NCBI GenBank assembly: GCA_036924855.1
Contig: JBAGRP010000001.1
Location: 4,526,001-4,590,000 of the forward strand
Direction: 5' to 3'
Source of the DNA: Nitrobacteraceae bacterium AZCC 2146
Lineage (GTDB): Bacteria > Pseudomonadota > Alphaproteobacteria > Rhizobiales > Xanthobacteraceae
Length of the DNA stretch: 64,000 nucleotides
Positions 24,805-34,712 of this stretch are shown here, one piece after another. Position 1 is the first letter of the stretch, and each line of letters starts with the position of its first letter. The notes below the pieces were generated by a model, which did no database searches, was not told the origin of the DNA, and worked only from the letters and a program-made list of their open reading frames with translations. A program made the translations under genes and the position numbers.

Positions 24805-25192
24805 GACTACATCCGTCGCTACGTTGGCTGCAAAATCTCCCTAGCAACAAGCATGCGTGGACCCATTACGCGGTGTCGTTCAAGCTCGCCGAGTCCGGAT
24901 TCCAGTTGACCGAGTTCGCCCATCACGCGGCGGGACCCGCGTGGTCCGCGTGGGCGGTTCCCGAGCAACATTGCCGCCCACTGCGTGGAACAGAGCTTCT
25001 GCTTCGTGATGGTCTGCCATCCGGTAAAAATGATGATCGACCTGAAGGGCCAAGTCTTTGCGCTCGTTGCTGCCGTTCTTGTCATTTGTTGCTGACTGGA
25101 CACCCGGAAGTCGATCAAGCGACGCCTGTTGCTTGCAAATGTGGACCAATATTCAAAAAGCCGGCGACCAAGTATATCCGTAGCGGCTTTCA
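24805..25192. other. Intergenic region downstream of AraC gene; shared with 27.9-28.07 kb
   Basis: No gene is recognised. The part nearest the AraC stop (about 25030-25190) resembles the stretch after the paralogous AraC fragment (about 27920-28074). Both have a GATGRTCGA-CTGAAGGGC block, then CTTTGC and TTTTGTCATTT/TTGTCATTTGTTGCTGA-like blocks. The duplicated segment therefore extended past the coding region. The upstream promoter of the regulator at 24804 must also lie here. Confidence 0.45.
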
Positions 25193-26134
25193 TCACTTTA
25201 GCCCGAAAGTCTTCCGATACTGACCAGGTGTCAGACCGGTCCCCCGGCGAAATGCTCGTGTGAAATTGGCCTGGCATGAAAAATTGAGTGCGAGCGCAAT
25301 ATCAACCAAAGTCCGGTCTCCTCGGATCAACAGCGCTTTCGCACGCGTGAGACGTTTCGCGCTGACGTACCGATGAGGCGGTTGCCCTGTCGCCGCCTTG
25401 AATGCTCGCGCGAAATGAAACCGGCTCAGGCGCGCAATCGATGCGAGGTGGTCAAGCGTAAAATCACCTTCCAAATGATCCGCTATGTAATCCAGTACGC
25501 GGGAAAGTCTGCGTCGATCGAGCCCTCCCTGTGTGATAAGTTGAAACGCCGGGGCACATGATGGACTGACGTGGTTTTGAACCAGTCTTACAGCGAGAGT
25601 TGACGCCAGGGTTTCGGCGAGCAGCCTGCCGGAAGAGGTCTGGGTCTGCAGTTCTGATGCAATGGCGTATGCAATCTGAGCCACTAGAGGGTCTTGGAAA
25701 CCGCTTTCGTGACGCCGCGATCCGATTACTGACACATCGAGATCGATGCCTACGCTGGCCAGTGAGAAGTGGCTGGTCGAAAGATACATATGCATAATTC
25801 CTGGCACCGGATGGGAGACCTCGACCAAAGAAGACTTCCTGCCCGCGGGAGAGAGCCAAATTGTCCCCCGCTCGGCAACGGTTCGGTCGAAGATGCCGCC
25901 GCCCTGCCGGTCAACGATTGAGCCATTGCCATAGATATCGACGCAGATTTCGGTAACGGGTTGCGTACCTTTCCATTCGATGACGCCGCTGTGACTTCGA
26001 AGTTCAGCCCACAGCCCCGACCAACCTCGGCCGGCTGAGGAAACGAGCGGCCCACCCGAGCCATATTTCTCGACACCGTACCTGCACACCGTCGGCGGTT
26101 TCACCCGCGAATTTCTCACGGCGCGCTTCTCCAA
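25193..26134 (-). CDS. AraC-family transcriptional regulator
   Basis: The 313-residue protein has an N-terminal effector-type region (GGGIFDRTVAERGTIWLSPAG, HPVPGIMHMYLSTSHFS) and a C-terminal AraC domain from about residue 210: LDHLASIARLSRFHFARAFKAATG, PHRYVSAKRLTRAKALL, then DIALALNFSCQANFTRAFRRGTGLTPGQYRK. The start is uncertain: TTG at 26134 or GTG at 26119. The truncated relative at 28075-28812 is about 75 percent identical in the DNA-binding domain. The regulator gene downstream (24804) could be its target, judging from position alone. Confidence 0.85.
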   Translation of the reverse strand: MEKRAVRNSRVKPPTVCRYGVEKYGSGGPLVSSAGRGWSGLWAELRSHSGVIEWKGTQPVTEICVDIYGNGSIVDRQGGGIFDRTVAERGTIWLSPAGRKSSLVEVSHPVPGIMHMYLSTSHFSLASVGIDLDVSVIGSRRHESGFQDPLVAQIAYAIASELQTQTSSGRLLAETLASTLAVRLVQNHVSPSCAPAFQLITQGGLDRRRLSRVLDYIADHLEGDFTLDHLASIARLSRFHFARAFKAATGQPPHRYVSAKRLTRAKALLIRGDRTLVDIALALNFSCQANFTRAFRRGTGLTPGQYRKTFGLK

Positions 26135-26259
26135 ACCATGAGCGCACCTGAGCGTTTGCTATTGTAGATGGAGGATCTCCTGCGCCAGCGTCGCTTTCAG
26201 GTCGCGTTCGAGGCACATATTGGTCCTGCCGCCCCGCGCGCGTCTTTCCCGCGCGTGCT

Positions 26260-26424
26260 CTAGTTTTGTCCTCGCCTGCAAGTTGCGGCGGGAGCTTTTC
26301 CCGACCACCGCCTAGCCCGTTGGTATTCGCCCGGTGTCACGCCAATTGCCCGGCGGAATGCGCGATTGAAGCTGGCATGCGAGGAGAATTGGCAGCGAAG
26401 GGCAATATCGCTCATTTGACGAAG
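26260..26424 (-). pseudogene. AraC-family regulator, C-terminal fragment
   Basis: About 45 residues of an AraC domain remain: DIALRCQFSSHASFNRAFRRAIG followed by VTPGEYQRARRW, that is the second helix-turn-helix. Upstream residues in the same frame are unrelated and no start is credible. It is not the missing part of the neighbouring AraC genes, since its sequence differs from both. It is the relic of another regulator. Confidence 0.7.
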
Positions 26425-26572
26425 ATCTTCGCGGAACTGATCGATGCGCTGGCCCATGACAAGGTCTCGTGACTGCGAGTTGAGTTCGCTGTCAGGATTA
26501 AGCGGCTGTTTGATCTGCGAAACGGTTCGGTCCGGCCAAACAACCGGTGACAATCGGCCAATCTTCAGGTGA

Positions 26573-27619
26573 TCAAACTACCACCAAGGTCTTGCCGGAA
26601 ATGGCCCTGAACTGATGCGGCGCTGTTTTGGTCCAGCGGCGGAAGGCATGTCGGAAATTGGCAGCATCGCTGAAGCCCAATACCTCAGCGATATCTTCAA
26701 CGGTCAAATCCGTGTCGCGCAGATATTTAATCGCCATCTGCATTCGCAAATCGTCGGCCAATCTGCGGAAGGACGTGTTCTCTTCGCGCAGCTTCCTCCG
26801 GAGCGTGCGCGCGCTCATGTTCAGATGGTCCGCGATGTCGCTGAAACCCGTCGGCCGCATCCGATTGGCCAGGAGGATTTGTCGGACCTGGCCAACTAGC
26901 CCAATGCGAAGCTCGAATTCCTCCATCAGGCCATCGCACAGCCCGAGCACCATCGAATAGGTGATTTCGTTGCCGAGCTTCGGTGTTCCGTCGAGCCAGG
27001 CCGCGTCGAAGATAAACTTGTTCTCGGATTGGTGGAACAGCACCGGACATCCGAAGATGTTCGGATATTGTCGTGAGTCGTCCGTCGGACCGTATGTGAC
27101 ATGAAGTTCCCGCGCGGCAAACGAGGGACCCATGACGTCGCGATGCAGCGACAGGATAGTGCCGAACTGCATTTCAACGAGGAACTTGTAAAGACGCGCA
27201 TTGACGCGCGAATACGGCAGCGGTGTGAAAGTCCAAATCCCGCAACCGCGCTTTTCCTCAAAGTGGATTTCGGTAAGCGGTGTAGCGAGTTGGTGGTACT
27301 TCACTGCGAAATGAATAGTTTGACGATAATTCATGCTGCTGAGGATCGCGAAGCCGTACATCCCATATGCGGATACGTGGCATCGCAGGCCTGCATGATA
27401 GGCAAAATGACGGTCGTGTGCGATCCTATCCACGTTACGATAGCATTCGATGACTTGATTGAGCGAAACCCGCGTTGCGGGGGAAGAAATCGCGCCTTTG
27501 GACAAGCGCAACCGGGCGAGCGCACCCTCCGTCGAAACGCCCTCGTCGGCGAGAGCATTGAGGACGGTTGCAAGCTTGATGGCCGGATAAATTTTATCGT
27601 CCGGTCCGGGCCTGCTCAT
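26573..27619 (-). CDS. AraC-family transcriptional regulator (arabinose-binding-domain type)
   Basis: The 348 residues contain a long N-terminal domain of the type found in OruR/ArgR-like AraC proteins (TRVSLNQVIECYRNVDRIAHD, HAGLRCHVSAYGMYGFAILSS). A C-terminal AraC domain follows from about residue 250: DIADHLNMSARTLRRKLREENTSF, then VEDIAEVLGFSDAANFRHAFRRWT, KTAPHQFR. I prefer the ATG at 27619, with GGGGGCG 5 bases upstream, over 27655. A 22-base-period direct repeat (27625-27665) covers the ribosome site and may allow autoregulation. No target gene is adjacent. Confidence 0.86.
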   Translation of the reverse strand: MSRPGPDDKIYPAIKLATVLNALADEGVSTEGALARLRLSKGAISSPATRVSLNQVIECYRNVDRIAHDRHFAYHAGLRCHVSAYGMYGFAILSSMNYRQTIHFAVKYHQLATPLTEIHFEEKRGCGIWTFTPLPYSRVNARLYKFLVEMQFGTILSLHRDVMGPSFAARELHVTYGPTDDSRQYPNIFGCPVLFHQSENKFIFDAAWLDGTPKLGNEITYSMVLGLCDGLMEEFELRIGLVGQVRQILLANRMRPTGFSDIADHLNMSARTLRRKLREENTSFRRLADDLRMQMAIKYLRDTDLTVEDIAEVLGFSDAANFRHAFRRWTKTAPHQFRAISGKTLVVV

Positions 27620-28074
27620 TGTCACGCCCCCATTCAATTTCGTGGTCGCACCCATTCAATCTCGTTCAAGGCCCGTTCGCGCAGCTCCGCTGGCTGGCTA
27701 ACGCGGCCGACGAGAAAGGGCCAGACAATAGCATGTCACAAGCCGGAGAATTAGACCCTACTAGGGAGACAGAACGTGCGGAGCAACCGCCTCCAGATCT
27801 GGTTTTGGCCGATTGTGTTACAAAAGTCTTTTTTTTGGATCACAGCACAAATTTTCCGAGCTTTTTGGCGCGGCGATCGAATGCGGTAAAGCTGCTCGTT
27901 CCCGCCAGGCAGGCTTGAGATGTGATGGTCGAATTGAAGGGCTGTTCTTTGCACCGCTTGCTAGGGTTTTGTCATTTATTGCTGAAAATCGAGACACGCA
28001 GGGAATCCGTGAGGTGGCGACTAGGCTCGCCTGCAATCAAAGCCGGCGCAACCACCCAAGCCTTGTCAGCTTCG
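27620..28074. other. Intergenic region between two AraC-type genes
   Basis: It holds the tandem repeat at 27625-27665 and, from about 27920, sequence related to that at 25030-25190 downstream of the intact AraC paralogue. No gene is recognised in the rest. Confidence 0.4.
27625..27665 (-). promoter_or_regulatory. Direct repeat at the start of an AraC-type gene
   Basis: Two 19-base copies (CGCCCCCATTCAATTTCGT and CGCACCCATTCAATCTCGT, plus strand) differ at two positions and start 22 bases apart, about two helical turns. Direct repeats with this spacing are the usual AraC-family operator form. The first copy overlaps the likely ribosome site of the gene starting at 27619. Role inferred. Confidence 0.45.
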
Positions 28075-28812
28075 TCACTTTAACCTGAATTCCGCCCGAA
28101 ACTGACCGGGTGTTTGACCTGTCACCTGACGGAATGCTCGTGTAAAATTAGCTTGGCAAGAAAACTTGAGTGCGAGTGCAACATCAACCAAGGAGTCGTC
28201 TCCTCGTATCAACAGAGCTTTGGCACGCTCAAGACGCTTCGCGCTGACGTATTGATGAGGAGATTGACCTATGGTGACTTTGAAAGTCCGCGCGAAATGG
28301 AATCGGCTCAGGTTTGCAATCGATGCCAGGTGATCGATCGTAAGATCGCCTTCCAAGTTAGCCTCTATGTGTTCCAACACGCGGGAGATTCTGCGTCGAT
28401 CAAGTCCTGCCTGTGTGATCCGTCCGGAAGCGCGAGCAGGTGATGGGCTGACATGGTTTTGAAACAGTCTGGCCGCGAGACTGCAAGCCAACGTTTCGAC
28501 GAGCAGCCCACCTGAAGAGGTTTGGGTCTTTAGCTCCGATACAATTGCAGATGCGATCCCAGCCACAAGAGGGTCTTGGCCGCTTTCGTAACGTAGCGAC
28601 GCGACCACTGATTCATCGAGGTCGACTCCGAGGCTCTCCGGCGAGAAGTGGCTTGCCGGAAGATAGATATGCACAATTTCCGGCACAGGATCAGAGAGAT
28701 TGACGAAATCCTCCTGCAAACCGGCGGGGGAGAGCCAGATTGTTCCCCGCTCGGCGACTGTACGTTCGAACACGCCACCGCCCTGCCGCGTGACAACCGA
28801 ACCGTTGCCTCG
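28075..28812 (-). pseudogene. AraC-family regulator, 5'-truncated paralogue
   Basis: The C-terminal ~245 residues closely follow the intact AraC protein at 25193-26134: GGGVFERTVAERGTIWLSPAG, VHIYLPASHFSPESLGVDLD, the AraC domain LDHLASIANLSRFHFARTFK and FSCQANFTRAFRQVTGQTPGQF. The first ~60 residues are missing; similarity stops near 28812, where a regulator fragment on the other strand begins. The DNA-binding domain is intact, so a shortened protein from an internal start is possible, but no good ribosome site is visible. Confidence 0.75.
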
Positions 28813-28839
28813 GATAGCGTCGAACGTCTTGTCGTCTAC

Positions 28840-29511
28840 GCTCGCGCCAGCGATCACCCGATGTCGCCGATCAATGCCTTGCTTCAGTCAGCCTGCCCCG
28901 TCGCGCTTCTCGTCGGCGATCTGACCTTGGCGGAGCGCTACGTAAAGGCGCTCATGGATCTTTCGACCAGGCACGCGCTGGAGAACCTCGGGGGTCGATG
29001 TTTCGCAGGCGTGCTGCTCGTCAAGCGCGGCGACATTGGCGCCGGGTTGGAGCTTCTGCGCGCCGCGTTCGCCCGCCTCCCCCTGCACGGGCTTAGCCTC
29101 CATCACAATCTATTTCTCGCCGAGTTTGCGGACGCCCTCGGTCGCGATGGTAAAGCTGCCGAAGGGCTCTCGATCATCGACGAGGCGCTCGCACGGTCCG
29201 AGCGCGATGAGGAGCGCTGGTGCGTCGCCGAGCTTCTGCGCGTCAAAGGCGAACTCATCCTGCGAGAGAGCGCACTGCAGGCCGCGACAGCGGCCGAGGA
29301 GCACTTTTTGCAGTCGCTCGACTGGGCGCGCCGGCAGGGCGCCCTGTCGTGGGAGCTGCGAACGTCCACAAGCCTTGCGCGACTGCAGCATGACCAGGGT
29401 CGGATCGCCGAGGCACGCAGCCTTCTGCATTCGGTGTATGATCGCTTCAGCGAGGGCTTTGAAACCGCCGACCTGAAGACCGCGAAGGCGTATCTCAACT
29501 CTTTGCAATAA
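28840..29511 (+). pseudogene. C-terminal TPR part of a winged-helix/ATPase regulator
   Basis: About 220 residues match the C-terminus of the large regulator family: ALLQSACPVALLVGDLTLAE, RCFAGVLLVKRGDIGAGL, WCVAELLRVKGELILRES, LDWARRQGALSWELRTSTSLARL and finally VYDRFSEGFETADLKTAKAYL. The winged helix, ATPase and much of the TPR region are missing; similarity begins near 28840 directly against the truncated AraC gene. It differs from both intact paralogues, so it comes from a third gene. There is no start codon with a ribosome site. Confidence 0.78.
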
Positions 29512-30318
29512 CGTACCTCTTTCGGAACGCCGGAGCCCGGATTGGCCGATCGTCCCCGGCGATATTTGAAATATTGCCGTTTTCAGGAGCGGCGACCAAA
29601 GACTGGGTTCGATCCACACTGTGGCGCGCGAGTTGCAGTCATACTCTACCCCTTCGCGTCGGCCTGCTTTCGACAATTCTCGGCATAATTCTACAAGCGC
29701 TATCCGAGATCACTCGGTATGGAATCTCGAAATTTCATTGGAGGTTCCAACAATAGGAATGACGACATCGAAAAGTCTCGGAATTGCTGCAGGCGCTGAG
29801 CTGGATCCTGTTCGAACGGGTGACGTTTGACCGAACCCGCGTCACGTCGGTGGACTAGTCAGCATATCCGATCCTTCGCTTCGGCGATGTGCCGCATTCC
29901 ATCGAGGTCCACGTCATCGATCGTCCGGGCGATGGCTTCTTCGGTGTTGCGGAAGCCGCCCAAGGGCCGTCCGGTGCGGCTCTCGCCAACGCTATCCGCA
30001 ACGCGACAGGTTTGCACCTGTACGAACTTCCGTTCACGGCTCAGCGCATCAGGGAAGCGATGGGATTGCAACGATGACTTTCACTTCTGGAGCCCTATGC
30101 AACGTCGTGCCCAGTGTGCCGCCTTTGTAGCCACAGGCCTCTCTAACAAGAGCGGCGTTCCCAAGTGAGTGATGTGACGAATGTGTCCGCCAAGATGAAT
30201 GTTCAAAGCACGCGGATAGCGCGGATCCCCGGTGCCAATTCGAGCGGAGCGTTGAACCTACGTTCGTTCCCTCTTGAGCGGGCGACAGTGCCTATTTCCA
30301 GATAAGGAGTGACGAGAT
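29512..30318. other. Gene-poor stretch before poxB
   Basis: Apart from the molybdenum-hydroxylase remnant at 29783-30077 no gene is recognised. The last ~200 bases must include the poxB promoter; AAGGAG lies 8 bases before its ATG. No clear promoter hexamers were found. Confidence 0.4.
29783..30077 (+). pseudogene. C-terminal remnant of a molybdopterin-dependent aldehyde/xanthine dehydrogenase large subunit
   Basis: The frame reads LLQALSWILFERVTFD, SAYPILRFGDVP, IEVHVIDRPGDGFFGVAEAAQGPSGAALANAIRNATG and LPFTAQRIREA, which is the C-terminal end of the Mo-binding subunit of xanthine-dehydrogenase-family oxidoreductases. An in-frame TAG at 29856-29858 stands where relatives have Trp. Upstream sequence is unrelated, so more than 600 residues are missing. 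It is a decayed fragment without function. Confidence 0.7.
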
Positions 30319-32049
30319 ATGGCAAGCGTGGCCGATGTGATCATCGAAACGTTGGAACAAGCCGGGGTCGAGCGCATCTACGGCGTGGTCGGCGACAGCC
30401 TGAACGGGCTGATCGAGTCCTTACGCACCCGAGAGACGATCAAATGGGTTCACGTCCGCCACGAGGAGGTGGCCGCCTTCGCCGCGTCGGGTGAAGCTCA
30501 GCTGACCGGAAAACTCGCCGTGTGTGCGGGGTCCTGTGGGCCCGGAAACCTTCATCTTATCAATGGCCTTTATGACGCACAGCGAAGCCGCACTCCCGTG
30601 TTGGCTATAGCGGCTCACATCCCATCCGGAGAGATCGGCGGCGGTTACTTCCAGGAAACGCATCCGCAGAATCTCTTCCGTGAGTGCAGTGTCTACTGCG
30701 AACTTGTGTCGGATCCCGCGCAAATGCCCTTCGTGCTCGAGAACGCCATTCGGGCGTCGGTCGGCGAGCGCGGCGTGGCGGTAATTGTCATTCCGGGCGA
30801 TGTTGCGCTCAAGGCGGCTCCGAAAAGAGCGTTGACGAAAACGCGGGGATTGTTGCCGTCCGCTCCGGTTGTACGGCCGACTGAAGCGGATATCGACGCG
30901 CTGGCGGCGCTTCTGAACGGCTCCGAGCGCGTAACTCTGCTCTGTGGACGCGGATGTTCGGGAGCACACGCGCCGTTGATGGAACTTGCCGGGGCGCTCA
31001 AGAGCCCGATCGTACATGCTCTCGGTGGCAAGGAGCATGTCGAATACGACAATCCCTACGATGTCGGGCTAACCGGGTTCATCGGCTTTTCGTCGGGCTA
31101 CGCGGCGATGCACACCTGCGAGGTGCTCCTGCTGCTCGGGACCGACTTCCCGTACAAGCAATTCATTCCGACGGACGTCCGCGTTGCCCAGGTCGACATC
31201 AGACCAGGGCAACTCGGGCGTCGCGCAAAGTTGGAGATCGGAATCGTTGGGGACGTTGGAGAGACGATACGGGCCCTGCTTCCAAAACTGCGGGCTAAGT
31301 CGGATCGCCGGCATCTGGACGAAAATCTCGCCCGCTATAAATCGGCGCGTAAAGGACTTGATGAACTCGCGGCCGGCACCCCTGGGCGCAAACCGATACA
31401 CCCGCAATATCTAACGCGACTCGTCAGCGAAGCCGCTTCCGAGGACGCCGTTTTCACCTTCGACGTGGGTACGCCAACGATCTGGGCGGCACGGTACGTC
31501 GGAATGAACGGTCGCCGCCGCCTGATCGGATCGCTCGTCCACGGCTCGATGGCGAACGCGATGCCTCAGGCGATCGGTGTTCAGGCGGCGCAAACAGACC
31601 GTCAGGTCATCTCGCTGTCTGGCGACGGCGGCTTCTCGATGTTGATGGGAGACCTGATCACGTTGAAACAGATGAACCTGCCGGTGAAAATCGTGATCTT
31701 CAACAATGGCGTGCTTGGCTTCGTTGCACTGGAGATGAAGGCGTCGGGGTTCGTCGAGAGCGGCACCGATCTGGATAACCCGGATTTTGCAGCGATGGCC
31801 AGGGCTATGGGTATTCACGCGGTTCGCGTCGACGATCCGGGTGATCTCCCCGGTGCCATCGCCGAGGTCCTCTCCCACGATGGGCCCGCGCTTCTCGACG
31901 TCGTCACGGCGAAGCATGAATTGTCCATGCCACCTACCATCGAATTGGAGCAGATCAAAGGATTCAGCCTTTGGATGATTCGCGCGGTGATGAGTGGCCG
32001 CGGAGACGAAGTCATCGATCTCGCGCGGACGAACTTGCTGCCTCGTTGA
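30319..32049 (+). CDS. poxB: Pyruvate dehydrogenase (quinone) / pyruvate oxidase, ThDP-dependent
   Basis: The 576-residue protein has the three ThDP-enzyme domains: the PYR domain with [15 protein letters not shown] and the catalytic Glu in [12 protein letters not shown], a central domain, and the PP domain with the ThDP/Mg motif [18 protein letters not shown] through FNNGVLGFV. Sequence [17 protein letters not shown] and [16 protein letters not shown] are typical of PoxB, which oxidises pyruvate to acetate and CO2, passing electrons to quinone at the membrane. The C-terminal part (about residue 540 on) could include the membrane-binding helix. AAGGAG sits 8 bases before the ATG. It is the only intact metabolic gene between decayed regions. 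Confidence 0.88.
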   Translation: MASVADVIIETLEQAGVERIYGVVGDSLNGLIESLRTRETIKWVHVRHEEVAAFAASGEAQLTGKLAVCAGSCGPGNLHLINGLYDAQRSRTPVLAIAAHIPSGEIGGGYFQETHPQNLFRECSVYCELVSDPAQMPFVLENAIRASVGERGVAVIVIPGDVALKAAPKRALTKTRGLLPSAPVVRPTEADIDALAALLNGSERVTLLCGRGCSGAHAPLMELAGALKSPIVHALGGKEHVEYDNPYDVGLTGFIGFSSGYAAMHTCEVLLLLGTDFPYKQFIPTDVRVAQVDIRPGQLGRRAKLEIGIVGDVGETIRALLPKLRAKSDRRHLDENLARYKSARKGLDELAAGTPGRKPIHPQYLTRLVSEAASEDAVFTFDVGTPTIWAARYVGMNGRRRLIGSLVHGSMANAMPQAIGVQAAQTDRQVISLSGDGGFSMLMGDLITLKQMNLPVKIVIFNNGVLGFVALEMKASGFVESGTDLDNPDFAAMARAMGIHAVRVDDPGDLPGAIAEVLSHDGPALLDVVTAKHELSMPPTIELEQIKGFSLWMIRAVMSGRGDEVIDLARTNLLPR

Positions 32050-32521
32050 ACTTCGATCCTGCTTCCTTCGACAGTGCTTCGTCGGATCGACCGACAATCC
32101 GCGCGACGCCGCTGTCGAGGATGGGCGGAAGCTTCTCTGTCATGAAGTCAATGAAGCTTTTGAGCATCGGAGGATATTACCCAGCGGGCCAGACCGCCGA
32201 GACATGGCGAGAGTTCACTGTTTCTAACTCAAATAGCTCTCTCAGCGCTCCGGCTGCAATGCGCTCTCCCGCTCAGAACTCCGGTAGGAAAGGCGATACC
32301 CTGTCCATCGGTGGCGGCTGCCGACCAGCAATGCATTGTGATCCACGATCAGGTGGACGTTGCTGCTTTAGCCAATGTCCTCTGTGGATGGCTCCCGCGT
32401 TGCAAGCATAAATTTGATGCATTGGCATTGGTCGGGTGCTGTCTTCTGTCCGGCCTGTTGATGCAGTCGGTTTTGACTGCTGGCCCTGATGGAGTCCGCG
32501 AACTGGGGCCCATTCTGCTTA
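32050..32521. other. Intergenic region downstream of poxB
   Basis: No frame matches a known protein. A short plus-strand frame at 32311-32532 has a plausible composition but no start context, so I do not call it. This is probably the edge of the decayed island. Confidence 0.35.
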
Positions 32522-34440
32522 TCAGGCTATGACGCCTTGGACATTCGCTGGGTTGTCCCTGTTCCCGGTCTGACCGGTTTGGCGGCCATGCTCACCAAGG
32601 TCCTCATAGTGATGCGCTGTGGCAAGGAACTGCAATTTGAAAGCGATCATGAGTGGACGGTACAGCCTCGGGGACCAAAGGAAGCCTTCCCAGGTCGCCT
32701 TGGCTTCAACCGAACTGCGTGTCCAGTCGAACAAAGGCAGCATGTGTTTTTCCGTCCAGGAGCGATCTACCCGGAACAACACAATCAGCCGCGATGCCAG
32801 CAACACGCGTCCATGTCGAAATCTCTCGATTTCGACATCGCACATTTGCGTGAAAAAGGGCTCAATGTCCTCCGGTAGCAAATCATTGTCATTAGGTTTG
32901 CGATTAAGCCAAAGATTCAGCAGCGCCTGCGCGATATGGCCAATAGGATGGTTGATGGCCTCGGTCACCGGTTCGTTGATCGGTTTGCCGTTTTGACGGA
33001 TGCCGGTGCTCGGTTCTCGGAGCCACGCCAGCACGCGCCTGCAAAGGTCCAGCAGGATCATCTCATGGCGGTCAATCACCTTGGACGCTGCCTCAATCCA
33101 CCAAGTGATGCTTTGCGCGTTTTCTCGCATAATCGCATCGGGCATGTTCTTCACCAAAGGTGCCGCATAGCGCCATGACCGCAGAACTAGGCGCTCCTCG
33201 CTCCAAGCTTGCAGGGCATCTCTCCACCGCTCTGCCGGCCAGAGCTTTTCTCGGGTCAAGTCACACAGGGCCAAGAAACTATGGAAAAAGCGAGTGCGAC
33301 AGGTCTCCCGCCAAGTGTCTTCATGATGAGGTTGCCACTCACGCGGCGACTGTTTGAGCCATAGGACCAGGTCCGCTCGCTTCCGGGGTGCGATATCGAC
33401 ATCGCGACTAGCTTCATAGTCCGGGTCGCCGGTACCGCTCATCCAATGAGAGAACTCGTCCTGTTCGTTGTCCGCCAATCGCCATTTGGGATTTGCTATT
33501 GTAAGGTTGTCGATGCGCTTTGAGGCAGCCTCGCCGAGCTGACCGCCCCCTTCGCGCAATTTGGCAAGATGCAGCCAGACTGAGTGATCAACCAGCGGTT
33601 GCCAACTCTCGGATTCGAGGTCGTCCCGATACATGGGCCGTGGCGGACCGGAAAGAATCATCGTTTCCAGTGTGGTACGGGCCTCCGGCGAGAGCTTTGC
33701 CCCTTGCTGCACTAGCAAACGCATCGTTTCCCGCTTTGTGCCCACAGACCACAGCCACCACGCGTCGTCCAATACCAGCCACTCGACCCACTGCGCGGGA
33801 TCGATGCAATCGGCTCGACTGGCGGCAAACAAGGCCAGTCGCTTGAACGTCGGATACGGCACATCGAACCATCCCAACGCTATCCGGCGGGCGCGCTCCG
33901 GGTCGCTGTCTCTCGTTGCCAGCCACGCGTCACGCAGTAGTTCGATCAACGTCACCCAGTCGCGGAATCCCCGGTTTTGCCAATGCGGACTGATCGACGG
34001 CAAATCCCAATGCGAACGATCGTCTCGATCATCTGCCTCACCCAATTCGCGCAGCAAATCTAGTGCGTCGCGCAGCAGTTGCTGAAAGTCATCGAGCAGT
34101 GCCGGCAACATTGCTCGCCAGCGCTCGTCGGCTAGATCGCGAAGAGAGGAATGCACATGGTCGGCGGCCAGCACCAGTTCCCAGCCCACCAATTGCTTGA
34201 TGCGCGTGGGCTCTTCTGTGCCTTCTTCCGCTGTGCCCCAACGAAACGGCTTTTTCAACGCCACCTTGGGCGACAGTAACTCGCGCAATTCCAACCGCAG
34301 CGTAGCCGTGAGCCCATCGCGTTTCAGCCGATCCTTCCAAAGGTAAAGGTCCGGCTCGCGCCATGATGATTTCACCCGCCCGGTGAGCAGCAAGCGCCAT
34401 AGCGTTTGCATCAGACGCCCAGGAATGGCGTTGGGCGCTT
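32522..34440 (-). pseudogene. DUF4020-like protein fragment (SIR2-associated defence protein), truncated at both ends
   Basis: An open frame of about 640 residues rich in Trp, Arg and Glu. Near the end it carries GRVLLASRLIVLFRVDRSW, LPLFDWTRSSVEAKATWEGF and LWSPRLYRPLMIAFKLQFL, which I recognise as the DUF4020 pattern found at the C-terminus of very large SIR2-domain antiphage proteins. The N-terminus meets an IS110 fragment near 34440, and the last ~20 residues (from about 32590) look random, so the NADase-like N-terminus and the true C-terminus are lost. An intact protein would deplete NAD in infected cells; this one should not. The family call rests on recalled motif similarity. Confidence 0.5.
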
Positions 34441-34457
34441 GGGTGCGGATAGCTCCT

Positions 34458-34712
34458 GAAAGCATTGGAGAGCTGCGACTTCACGCTGACCAGGCGTTCC
34501 CGCACGGTCATCAACATGCAAGCCGCTTGCCGTTCCTTCGATTTCACCGGTACGAACCGCATGCTGGGCCGGGTGACAGCCTCGCACAGCGCCTCGGCGT
34601 CGGCCGCGTCGTTCTTGCCGCGCTTCACGTAGGCCTTCACATATTGAGGCGGGATTAGCTTTACCTCGTGTCCAAACGACTGCAGGAGGCGCCCCCAATG
34701 GTGCGAACGCGC
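34458..34712 (-). mobile_element. IS110-family transposase fragment
   Basis: About 85 residues are readable: HHWGRLLQSFGHEVKLIPP, QYVKAYVKRGKNDAADAEAL, CEAVTRPSMRFVPVKSKE and RQAACMLMTVRERLVS. This is the end of the DEDD catalytic domain of IS110/IS1111 transposases. Neither the N-terminal catalytic residues nor the C-terminal domain remain. It lies exactly between the DUF4020-like fragment and the helicase fragment, so it bridges a deletion. Confidence 0.78.

Noticed and set aside
24819..25277. Minus-strand frame between the AraC and regulator genes
   Set aside because: No family match, no ribosome site and overlap with AraC coding sequence; treated as intergenic.
32311..32532. 73-residue plus-strand frame after poxB
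   Set aside because: No start context or recognisable family; it could be a relic, but I cannot support it.
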